From: Haemaphysalis longicornis
Lineage: Eukaryota > Arthropoda > Arachnida > Ixodida > Ixodidae
Length of the DNA stretch: 64,000 bases
Direction of reading: 5' to 3'
Assembly (NCBI GenBank): GCA_013339765.2
Contig: CM023452.1
Coordinates: 163,555,581 to 163,619,580, forward strand
Shown: in pieces, positions 56,222-64,000 of the stretch
Position numbering within the stretch: the first letter of the stretch is position 1
How the letters are laid out: each line of letters begins with the position of its first letter
Translations under genes and position numbers: made by a program
Notes under the pieces: generated by a model
Seen by the model: only the letters and a program-made list of their open reading frames with translations
Databases searched by the model: none
Told to the model about the DNA's origin: nothing

Positions 56222-58250
56222 AGCGGTTCCTTCGTGGCGTGCGGGACAAGAAACTCCCAACGCGGCCGGGGGGCGGGGGGTTCACTCACGGAGCGCAGTG
56301 TAGATGGCGCCGCGAATGGTTACCCAGAGTTCTCTGCACTCTGCTCACATCGGCGGGTGCGCCGCCGGATTTCGTGCCGCCGGGACGGTTAATACGCTAG
56401 TCACACGGGAACAGTTAACCCCGGTTAAGCAAACCGCGGTTAGCCAGAACCGCAGCTTGCTGCATTACACGACAGACGAAACTGCGGTTACTTCGCTAAG
56501 CATGGTTAGCGCAAACTGAGCTTGGCCACCTCAGTTCGGTTACGCTAACCGCAGTTACCGCAGACGGTGTTCAAAATCGCACAAGTCGGTTCGGACGCAA
56601 GTGGCGGCGCATCAGCGGAGGCGGAAAAAAAAATCACCTGCAATTCGGAGGAGATGAAGGCCCTCAAATAGCGGGCGCCCCAAAGCTGCCCCCAAGAGAC
56701 GCTGTGTTCTTTACGCCGCTCTCGCTGTCAGCACGACTGCCCGTGAGCAGCGGCTCGTTTCCAGATCCACGCGGTCTACTACGACAAGAGCCGTGCTAAA
56801 TTTGTAGATTCCACGCGTCGTTCGCCAAAAAACATGAATAAAGCAGGCAATCATGAAGTGTTTACAGCACTTGGAAACGATCCGCGCGCCCGCGGGCCAT
56901 GCCTGTAAACACGCCGGCGCGCCTGCCCGCACTGCACTGAAAGCGGCTCGAACCGCCCCAGACCACGGCAGCAACAGCTTGTCGCCGCTTTTCCAAATCA
57001 ATCTGATCGAAGAAAAAAACTTCTACATGCGAGAAAGTGGATGTTAGTGTGGTGAAAAATTGTGCTATGTATTGTACTTCGCAGTTGTGTAGAGATAGCG
57101 GCGCTCAAATATCCCACCGCGATACTAAGCCTAAAGTTCCCAATACCGAGCCGACCCGAGAAAACCAAGCCGGTTGCGAGATGTTGGGGAAGCCATTTTT
57201 TTTAACTTCCTTGGGGAAGCCCCCCTCTCGCCGCGCGCGAGTGCATCGCGTTTGGGTCTGAAGCAACTGTCTTCACGATATTTCATTTTGTCTACACTGC
57301 TTATCTTTGGTTTTTCATCGTGAGGTTTAAATTTTGTTAATTTATTTTGTTACGCTCACAACCAAGTGACCGCTGTCGACACACTTCGAATTTCGCGTGT
57401 AACAGCCAAAGCCGTAGTTGGCGATAACCGCGGTTAAAGTTTAGTAACCACGGTTAAACGTAACAGCGGTTACTTCCGCCGTGTGACTAGGGTATTAGTC
57501 GTCTGCTTTTGCGATGGTTGTCTTGGACCTGTTGTGGAGCAGCTTCGCATCCATCGCACTCTTCCTTCGCACGGCTTGATTAACTTGTTCGACAGCATCT
57601 CCTGGATGACCCGGACCCGACGGAATGAGGTGGCCGTACGGCAGAAATGCGTTAAGGATTGGTTTGCAGGCGGGAAAACTAAATCTAGAGACCACACACA
57701 GACATCTTGCCGCTAGAGAACATTTTGCGCGCTAGTTGCCACAAATGGGACTCCGTTTTCTAAATTGGTGAATACCAGTTCAGTTGTGTTTTAGGAGGTA
57801 TTACAAAAGGCGAAAGGCGCAACTGGTCCTGATAGATAGCGATTATAAAAGTTCAATCAGCTTTCTCGCAATTCTCAAACTTACTAAACGAAGTAGTTTT
57901 AATCGGCATAAATGAGAACAGAACACTGAGCTCACATGCTGAATTGTTTTGGTGTCTGCGCTTGTGTCGCACGGTGGTGTAGCCCCGAGCTGGAAGATCA
58001 GGATGGCTAGGTTCCGCTGTCTCACCCTTCGAAAGACGCTCCTCTCCGCTTTATTTCTCCTGACTCACGGCCGGGCTACAGCGGTGGCGTCCGCCGCTCT
58101 AGCCCGGCCGTGGCCGACGGTGCTGCTGCGTTCGAGACGCCGCCCCCGCGAATTCCAGGTAACGGCTGGCTGAATCTCTGGTTTCACTCTGCGTAGGGCC
58201 ACGTGTGTGAATTCAAGTGACGTCGCACGGGCAGTTGTTGTGGATGTCGT
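56222..58250 (-). repeat. 1.6-kb repeat, inverted copy C (interrupted)
   Basis: Homologous to copies A and B (30.0-33.6 kb) in reverse. It starts GCGGTTCCTTCGTGGCG, then CACGGAGCGCAGTGTAGATG, is broken by the MITE at 56388-57497, resumes at TCGTCTGCTTTTGCGATGG and ends GTTGTTGTGGATGTCG at the MITE at 58255. The reading frame seen in copy A is kept here (LIPSGPGHPGDAVEQVNQAV on the minus strand). Confidence 0.65.
56388..57497. mobile_element. 1.1-kb MITE with CTAGTCACACGG ends
   Basis: Left TAATACGCTAGTCACACGG and right CCGTGTGACTAGGGTATTA are inverted repeats with one mismatch. Subterminal GGTTAA/CGGTTA motifs are clustered and inverted at both ends (AACCGCGGTTAGCC near 56441; AACCGCGGTTAAAG near 57425). 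Repeated subterminal motifs of this kind are common transposase binding sites. The interior is non-coding. Confidence 0.7.
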
Positions 58251-58553
58251 TTAAAGGAGCCATGAAGACAGAATACAGGCTTGTTTTATTTGAAAGATTT
58301 CGCGTTTTATAGCGCCCCCAGCGCTTGCCCGGCAGCAAATGATGCCGTATTCACTGAGAAATTGATCAATTTAGGTTAAAGTTTTGATTCTTTCGCCAAA
58401 TCGTAGGTTTTCGTAGTCACAAATGACGTCAGAAGCGCGTGTATTCAAGCGAACTTCAACTGCGTCATTCGGGTTTGCGGCCTTGCTGTCCGTCAGCCCT
58501 CCCAGATGGCGCTGCTATAGTCATCCTATACGCTATATGCTATAGTCATCTAC

Positions 58554-60407
58554 ATGGCGGGGTTAGAAAGGAAGCTAGAAGTCAGCACGCTGGGGTTCGA
58601 CTTATCCTGCATGAAAAACGGGCAGGTGGTGGAACAACGGGTTCCGGGACTAATGTATGCAGACGACATATTGTTAATGGCGGACAACCGGATAAGTATG
58701 CAGGGCTTGATGGATATATGCGGTGAAGAAGCGACGCACCTAGGGCTATCACTTAGCAGATAAAAATCGGGGATCATGGTCTTTAATGACAGCGAGGAGC
58801 ACAAAACAGTATCAGTGCAGCAAGTAGAAATACCATTGCTGAAAGAGTATAAATATTTAGGAGTGTGGCTGAACAACAGCGAAGATTACACGCAGGCGCA
58901 TGAGGCTTACCTTAAGACGAAAGGAAGACGGAACACGGCTATAATGAAGCATAGAGCCCTCTGGGGATGCAGCAAATACGAGGTGGTAAGGGGAGTCTGG
59001 AAAGGGGTCATGGTACCAGGATTAACTTTCGCTAATTCGGTTCTGTGCATGAAGCCAGAGACCCAAGCGGGCCTGGAAGTAAATCGGAGGGCGGTAGGCA
59101 GATTGGCCCTAGGGGCCCACAGCAAAACTACAAATGAAGCGGTACAAGGGGATATGGGCTGGTCGTCTTTCGAGGCTAGGGAGGCGCAGAGCAAGATGAA
59201 GTTTGAGGAGCGACTTCGTGACATGGAGGACGAAAAATGGGCCGAGAGGGTGTGTAAGTACCTGTAAATGAGGAGCGTGGACACGCGGTGGAGATGGAGG
59301 ACCCGACAGCTGACCAAGCGGTAGAGAAAGTCGGTAGGGGAAAGCGGGGTTTACACAACAGTTAAAATTACGCCCATCTTCCTGCGAGGGAACCCTGATG
59401 TGATGCGATGCATCGGGGGGTTCAATTGGCGTTTCCATTGGGTTGATTCTCTAAATCGGGTGAAACGTGTTGTGAACGCGTATGATGCATTCCATCACAT
59501 GCGGGTGTTCTCATACGCAGGAAGATGGGCGTACTTTTACTTTAGCGTTTGGAGTGACGCTGGTATTGCAGCGTGTCACACCACTCGCTGAAGGGGCCGT
59601 CGCTTCCATCACGTCTTCATAGGAAGAATCGAAGCAAGCACGCTACCGTCAAGCAAAGTGACGCGAAGTCGAACGAGAGCGAGCGCTGACTGATCCGCCG
59701 CAGCACGCTACCCGCTTTATAGTCACAGCGCCTGAAGGAGAGGAGACAGCGGAGGAGAGTCGCGCATGCGCGCACTTGCGCGACGGGAGCGGAGCGAAGC
59801 GAAGTGAGCGAAGCGCGCGCACGCAGCTGTTGTTTATGATAATGAGACGGAGTGAGAGTGTTGCACACAGCTGTCGGAGAGAAGAGCGGAGGAGAGTCGC
59901 GCATGCGCAGGTGGCGCGCGGACGCCGCCGACGCCGACGCAGGAGGGACATGCCTCCGAGCAAGAGATGCGCCGCATCTAAAAAGCACGTAAAGGCAGCA
60001 GAGACGACGAAGTGGGCACAGACAATGGAAGAGAAAAACCCCTGGAGACTTATAGGCCAGAGAAACGGGAAATTAAGAAGGAGGGATTCTATGGCAATAC
60101 GAGAGGCAGTGCGTTGCTCTTCGAGGCACGGACAGGGTGCCTGAGAACCCGGGCATACACGGGTAGCTACAGGCAGCAGAATGAAACGTGTGCATGCTGC
60201 AGCAGTGATCGGGAAACTATAGACCATATTGTCAGGAGCTGCACAGAGATTCCGCCACCGCGGGGTGAGTGGGAAACGACGCTGGCGGAGGCTTTGGGAT
60301 TTGGGGCGAGGGGGAACCTCAACTTCAAGGCCATAGAGGTGACGAAGAGGCGACTGGAGTGGTGGTGGAGGAAAAGTAGGGAAGGGATGGGTACGCAGGC
60401 GGAGTAA
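58554..60407 (+). pseudogene. Non-LTR retrotransposon ORF2 fragment, interrupted
   Basis: Reverse-transcriptase motif C is at about 58650 (VPGLMYADDILLMADN). A stop after LGLSLSR is followed by the thumb and downstream domain (58776-59267: KEYKYLGVWLNNSEDYTQAH, GVMVPGLTFANSVLC, KMKFEERLRDMEDEKWAERV). The ORF is interrupted at about 59350 by another repeat and resumes at about 60010 (YGNTRGSALLFEARTGCLRT). A C-terminal zinc knuckle follows (CACCSSDRETIDHIVRSC) and the ORF ends MGTQAE. 5'-truncated (it starts within the RT domain), with internal stops. Confidence 0.75.
59358..59990 (-). mobile_element. Promoter-bearing repeat E, copy 1
   Basis: TTAAAATTACGCCCATCTTC at 59364 is inverted at about 59520-59546 (GGAAGATGGGCGTACTTTTA). 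The minus strand further out has a TATA-like ACTATAAAGCGGG near 59715, preceded by CTCCTCTCCTTCAGGCGC, then a CpG-rich block. The segment 59361-59475 is homologous (inverted) to 60955-61050 and 62300-62405. It interrupts the LINE ORF. Confidence 0.5.
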
Positions 60408-60530
60408 TCATACGGATGAGAATTTAGAACAGCGAGGGGAGAAAAAAGGGGGGTGGGGGCGATGAGTTTAAAGCAGAAAAGAGGGAGCGAGGAAGCAAAT
60501 CTATAGGCTAGCTGGGAGTAGGGCAAGTAC

Positions 60531-60610
60531 ACGTAATAAAACAGGCAAGTCAACCGACGTGCCTGTTTTATTACGTTTACTTTTATTACGTTTACGTTTA
60601 TTACGTTTAG
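60531..60610. repeat. Hairpin plus TTACGTTTA tandem repeats at a LINE end
   Basis: ACGTAATAAAACAGGCA (60531-60547) pairs perfectly with TGCCTGTTTTATTACGT (60560-60576) around a 12-base loop. The right arm runs into three units of TTATTACGTTTA-type repeat. It follows the LINE stop by about 120 bases. Confidence 0.75.
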
Positions 60611-60654
60611 AACCGACGCCCCGATTCAAAGGGAAAGCCACTAATCATCATCAT

Positions 60655-61055
60655 CATCCCGAACCGTTGTCCGCCATTGCTTTGTTTTAGATGCGACTGC
60701 ATCTCATTCACTCGCCTTGTCCCTCCATACGGCGTTGTTGTTGTCCGTCCACACCCCTCCCCCATTTTCCTCGCCGCGCGAGCTGCGCTATCCGCCGCTC
60801 ACCCCCTCTCCTCTCCGATAGCGAACACTCTCTCGCGAGGGTCATTGGATTGGATTCGATTGGCTTGGATTAAAGTGGATTGTGTTGGATTGTGTTGCGT
60901 CATAGCCGCGCCACGTTGCGTCATAGCCGCGGCAGGGGGTTCACGGCACGTTTCACGCGATGGGAGAATCAACCTAACGGAAACAACAACGGAACCCCCT
61001 ATGCGTCGCATCTACACAGGGGTTCCCGCGAGGGGAGGTGGGAGTAATTTTTTGA
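60655..61055 (+). mobile_element. Promoter-bearing repeat E, copy 2
   Basis: CpG-rich start, then GGATTGGATT-type repeats (60846-60890), two GTTGCGTCATAGCCGCG units, and the shared 3' part: ACGGAAACAACAACGGAACC, GCGTCGCATCTACACAGGGG, TTCCCGCGAGGGGAGG and TAATTTTTT. It lies inside the split MITE copy c. Confidence 0.45.
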
Positions 61056-61884
61056 GCGTATTTGCACCTGGCTTGTTTTTGTTACTGTAAAAAGTGATCG
61101 TCTCATGAAACCTGGGGTATCCTCGACAAACAGGGTCACGTAAAACAACGCCGCTTACGCCAATCGGCCAGTGTCCTGTAAAACAACTTCAAAGCGGCGG
61201 AGTGCTGTGCAGCTAAAACAAGCATAGTGCGCCCTGTACCAACAGCAGTGTGCATCGGTACTTCTATGCTTACGTGCGTTTTTGTAACTTTCATTGCTTA
61301 TCGCACCATTCTTAGTGCTGTAAAATGAATATATTACACATAAGCGCAAATAGTTCGTTCTGAAAGCCTATAAGCCGTGCCTAATTTGCGTTTACTTTTT
61401 TCCGTCCTCAGCCAATCGCACAGCTGAGCTCATGTGACATCGTAGGTTGTGTTGCGGGAAATGAGTTAGAGGGTCGCATGACCATTCCGTTTTTTCCTAG
61501 TTATGTAGCTTATTTGAGCAAAGTGTGCGTTAACGGTGGTGTCAGTATGATTCTATCGAGGCAATCTTTCGAATGAACCGAACTTGTGTTTTGTCCGCAT
61601 GGCTCCTTTAAAAGTTCTGCCTCTGCCGACTGCTGCGCAGCGTGGTGGTAACCGCGCGGTTTTCTCGGGCCGGCCGAACGCGCACACTCCCGCACGGCAG
61701 CCGGTCACGTACGTCGCTCCCGGCGCCGGTCGGGAGCCCGCCCTCGGCACACTAGCCAGTATACTTAAGCGTAGCTTATTTAGTGATGCTAGGCCCGCCT
61801 TTCCAAACGCTTCGCTGCACAGAGCACTCACGTGACATGTGTGATGTCACTGCGCGCGCTATTCTTTTGAGCGCCCGCTAAAAC

Positions 61885-61965
61885 GAGCCCACTGTTGGGG
61901 CTCCGTGGCCTCGATTTAGAGTACTGGCGCTGACGGCTTGGGTTCTAGCCCCGTCGTCAATCTCT
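61885..61965 (+). mobile_element. tRNA-like SINE fragment
   Basis: GGGGCTCCGTGGCCTCGATT and GGCTTGGGTTCTAGCCCCGT resemble a tRNA head with a degenerate B-box, followed by a T-rich tail. It lacks a proper acceptor stem. Confidence 0.35.
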
Positions 61966-61984
61966 TTCGTTGCTTAATTTTAGA

Positions 61985-62410
61985 GGCGACGCTGAGAGCA
62001 TCTCTTGTCGGCGGCCCTGTCCTTCCTGCGTGCGTCCGTCGTCATTGTCGCACCGCTGCGCCGCTCCTCCTCTCGTCGTGATAGCGCGCCCTCTCCCCCA
62101 ACATCTGTGGCGCGCGCAGTGCGGCGCGCTCTCTCACTCCGCCGGTGGGCGGCGCTGCGCGCGGCGCAAGCGCGCTGTGCGCATGTGCAGCGTCATTTCT
62201 CTCCGCGGTCTCCTCTCCTTCGGGCGCACTGCGCATATAAGCGGAGTGCCGCGCTCCGGCCGGTCTCGCAGACGACGGTCGTCCGCGCTACGTTTGCTCA
62301 CGCAATTCGAGTAATCGACCCAACGGAAACACACAATGGAACCGCCTTCCGCGTCGCATCACACCGGTGTTCCCGCGAGGGGAGGGGGCGTAATTTTTTT
62401 TTTGTAAATT
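61985..62410 (+). mobile_element. Promoter-bearing repeat E, copy 3
   Basis: A CpG-rich block with CTCCTCTCCTTCGGGCGC is followed by a TATA-like GCATATAAGCGG (about 62233). It ends with the part shared with copies 1 and 2 (CCAACGGAAACACACAATGG, then GTGTTCCCGCGAGGGGAGG and TAATTTTTTTTTT). The order promoter, short leader, shared block is the same in all three, suggesting the 5' end of a Pol II-transcribed transposon. Confidence 0.5.
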
Positions 62411-62451
62411 AATTTTTTATAACTCGAATACACGCTTGTATTATTTATAAG

Positions 62452-62952
62452 ATGAAATATTTACTACCAGCTTGGTTAAAAAGGCAACTGTACTACAGTC
62501 TAGTACATTCTCGCCTTAACTACTGCCTTCTAGTGTGGGGTTCAACAGGGAAAACAAACATAGAAAACCTATACCGGCTCCAAAAAAAAGTCTTACGCAT
62601 AATTGAAAATGCACCCTACTTCAGCCACAGTTCTCCATTATTTAAGAAACATCGGGTATTGACAATTATGAACATTCTAAATAAACAACTCTCTTTAACT
62701 ATTTATCACCAGATAAAGACAGACTCTAATGACTTTTACAGAAAATACACGTCACGAACACATGAATATGGGTTTAGGCAGGTAATATATACAAAGCCAA
62801 AAACTCGCACAAACTACGGGCACCAGAAATTGAGCTACCAGATTCCTAACATTTTAAACAGTCACCCCGCAATTTTAACCATGGCACAAGATGCTAAATC
62901 TGAACAAGGATTTAAGAGGAAATTAGACATGTACCTTTTGGAATTGCAGTAA
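62452..62952 (+). pseudogene. C-terminal end of a LINE reverse-transcriptase ORF
   Basis: An intact 166-codon frame reads LPAWLKRQLYYSLVHSRLNY, CLLVWGSTGKTNIENLYRLQ, KKVLRIIENAPYFSHSSPLF, KKHRVLTIMNILNKQLSLTI and ends FKRKLDMYLLELQ. This is the conserved end of CR1/L2-type ORF2 (RLQKKVLR motif). There is no in-frame stop or frameshift, so the copy is young, but it is cut at the 5' side: upstream is repeat E. Confidence 0.75.
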
Positions 62953-63425
62953 AAAACGTGTATTTCAACTTTTGTTTCTTTTAGAAACTTTGAGGTATTT
63001 TTTTTTTCCGCTGTATGAAATCTTTTTACTGTATTATTGTTTGTTTATGAAAACTGAGAACTGTCTTTTTTTGTTCTTTCTTGCTGTGAATTCTTGAATT
63101 CTACTCATTGTTTCCTGAAATCCGAGAGCTGATGTGTATGTTTTTTCCTAGTGGAATTGTCATTGTAATTATTGTCTTTCTGTAAACTGAAAGCTGATTT
63201 TCTATGTGTTAGTTGTGTGCATTATTTTGTTAATTTTTATTGTCACAAAGTACGTGCCATTTCCCGCAGAGTCGCACCAACACGTGGGGGGGGGGGGGGG
63301 GGAGGGGGACGTCACCTTGTCAGGCTTTTTTTTTTTTTTTTTTTTCCTGTAGCCTTTTTGACCGTCCCCCTCGACAACTGTATAGCCAGTCTTGTACATG
63401 TTGTCGCAATAAACTTTCAAACTTA
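62953..63425 (+). mobile_element. 3' UTR and end of the LINE at 62452
   Basis: T-rich 3' region with a G-run (63285-63301) and a T-run (63328-63346), ending GTCGCAATAAACTTTCAAAC, a poly(A) signal near 63408. Simple-repeat ORFs here are artefacts. Confidence 0.6.
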
Positions 63426-63657
63426 ATAGAGAGTTTAGCATAGCGGGCTCCGTCCGCTAACGCCACGGCGGCGGTAGCGGGGCCCACCTGGGCAGGCGCA
63501 AATTCATTCTGGTAGTTAGGGTTAGTTCCGCGAGCCAGCCTTCGCCATTCCCGCGCATTCCTCCTCACCCTCCCCGCGCGCGCATGCGCAGTAGGGTCCC
63601 GCTATCCTGCCGCCGTAGCGTGAGCCTCCGCTAGCCGCTATGCTAAAACTCTCTAAT
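63423..63657. mobile_element. 235-bp foldback MITE
   Basis: AGAGAGTTTAGCATAGCGGG at the left is inverted at the right (CCGCTATGCTAAAACTCTCT). Pairing continues inward (GCGGCGGTAGCGGG with CCCGCTATCCTGCCGCC). The flanks are TAA-rich, compatible with a 3-bp TAA duplication as in PIF/Harbinger elements. It lies exactly at the LINE 3' end. Confidence 0.6.
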
Positions 63658-64000
63658 AATGGAGATTTGGTACGTTTTAGGTCGCTTTGGGGTGCAGTCA
63701 ATGACCACGTTCAATTACCGTTCTGCATCACGCGAACAGACATATCACGCGGACGCTCTGTGCAGCGAAGCGTTTGGAAATGCGCTGCCCGTGCGGATTC
63801 GGAGTGAAGGATCGCGACGAATGATCCGGGAACGTACTTTGAGCCACAGCGTAACAGTGAGGATTTTAATACACGAGATTCTATGTGAGCTGCGACGGGA
63901 CTAGACAAAAACAACGTAGCAGAAGGGAAAACGCAGCACTGAGGAACATAACACAGGGGCTCGACTGTATTTCACGTAAGGGGCTGGTAGCTCTTGAACG
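63658..64000. other. No gene seen; short dispersed-repeat match
   Basis: GCTCTGTGCAGCGAAGCGTT near 63757 matches, inverted, 61803-61825, so part of this end is a dispersed repeat. The ORF over it is not supported as a gene. Confidence 0.35.

Larger units (their letters stand above)
58251..61611. mobile_element. TTAA MITE, family 1, copy c, split by later insertions
   Basis: The left half (58255 to about 58525) starts AGGAGCCATGAAGACAGAAT after TTAA. The right half (about 61063-61607) ends TTTTGTCCGCATGGCTCCT before TTAA (61608-61611). The two halves are colinear with copy a at 9.2-10.1 kb, joining at the point where that copy reads TTTTCACCTGGCTTG. About 2.5 kb of LINE and other repeat lies between them. 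Confidence 0.65.

Noticed and set aside
59649..60227. 192-codon minus-strand ORF
   Set aside because: It spans the junction between repeat E and the LINE and is antisense to the LINE coding frame; an artefact of CpG-rich sequence.

Overview
This window is eukaryotic nuclear DNA, almost certainly from a hard tick (Ixodidae). Genes are split by GT-AG introns, intergenic DNA is long and full of transposons, and at least five copies of a tRNA-derived SINE of the tick 'Ruka' type are present (B-box followed by the conserved block around GTTAAAGATCCCCAGGTGGT). No bacterial operons, CRISPR arrays, rRNA genes or convincing functional tRNA genes were seen.

Host genes. (1) 471-866 (+): the last coding exon of an unrecognised Ser/Ala/Arg-rich protein, followed by a T-rich, ORF-poor stretch to about 6.5 kb that fits one long 3' UTR. 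(2) 12472-16920 (-): a complete two-exon TMEM223-like mitochondrial membrane protein (237 aa). Its exons join in frame across a 3.7-kb intron. (3) 28053-52389 (-): seven widely spaced exons, all joined in phase 0, that I assemble into one gene for a Pro/Gly/Gln/Tyr-rich, mostly disordered protein with a short helical C-terminus. One junction is GC-AG, and one exon needs a single extra T to stay in frame.

Mobile DNA dominates the rest. 19.2-26.7 kb is a transposon nest. Two P-superfamily-like elements with THAP exons lie head to head, one inserted in the other, with 8-bp target duplications at both levels. Next to them a 2,964-bp element with perfect 31-bp terminal repeats and an exact 8-bp duplication (classic P-element geometry) sits inside another element that carries a THAP start and a convergent SWIM zinc-finger gene. 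A third P-like copy lies at 54.3-55.2 kb. TTAA-targeting MITEs occur at 9.2, 36.2, 44.0, 48.3 and 58.3-61.6 kb. The 48.3-kb copy sits in a LINE, and removing it plus one TTAA restores the LINE reading frame. Non-LTR retrotransposon remnants lie at 17.6, 27.0, 34.6, 44.5, 46-49.9, 58.5-60.4 and 62.5-63.4 kb. There is a solo LTR at 42.0-42.7 kb, a 1.6-kb tandem duplication at 30.0-33.6 kb with a third inverted copy at 56.2-58.25 kb, and several hairpin MITEs.

The most unusual signal is a set of very small hairpins (20, 31 and 41 bp), each flanked by an 8-bp direct repeat as if inserted by a transposase. Two of them share the ends CAAGGAGG/CCTCCTTG. They look like transposons reduced to little more than their termini. 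All calls come from reading the sequence; no database search was run.
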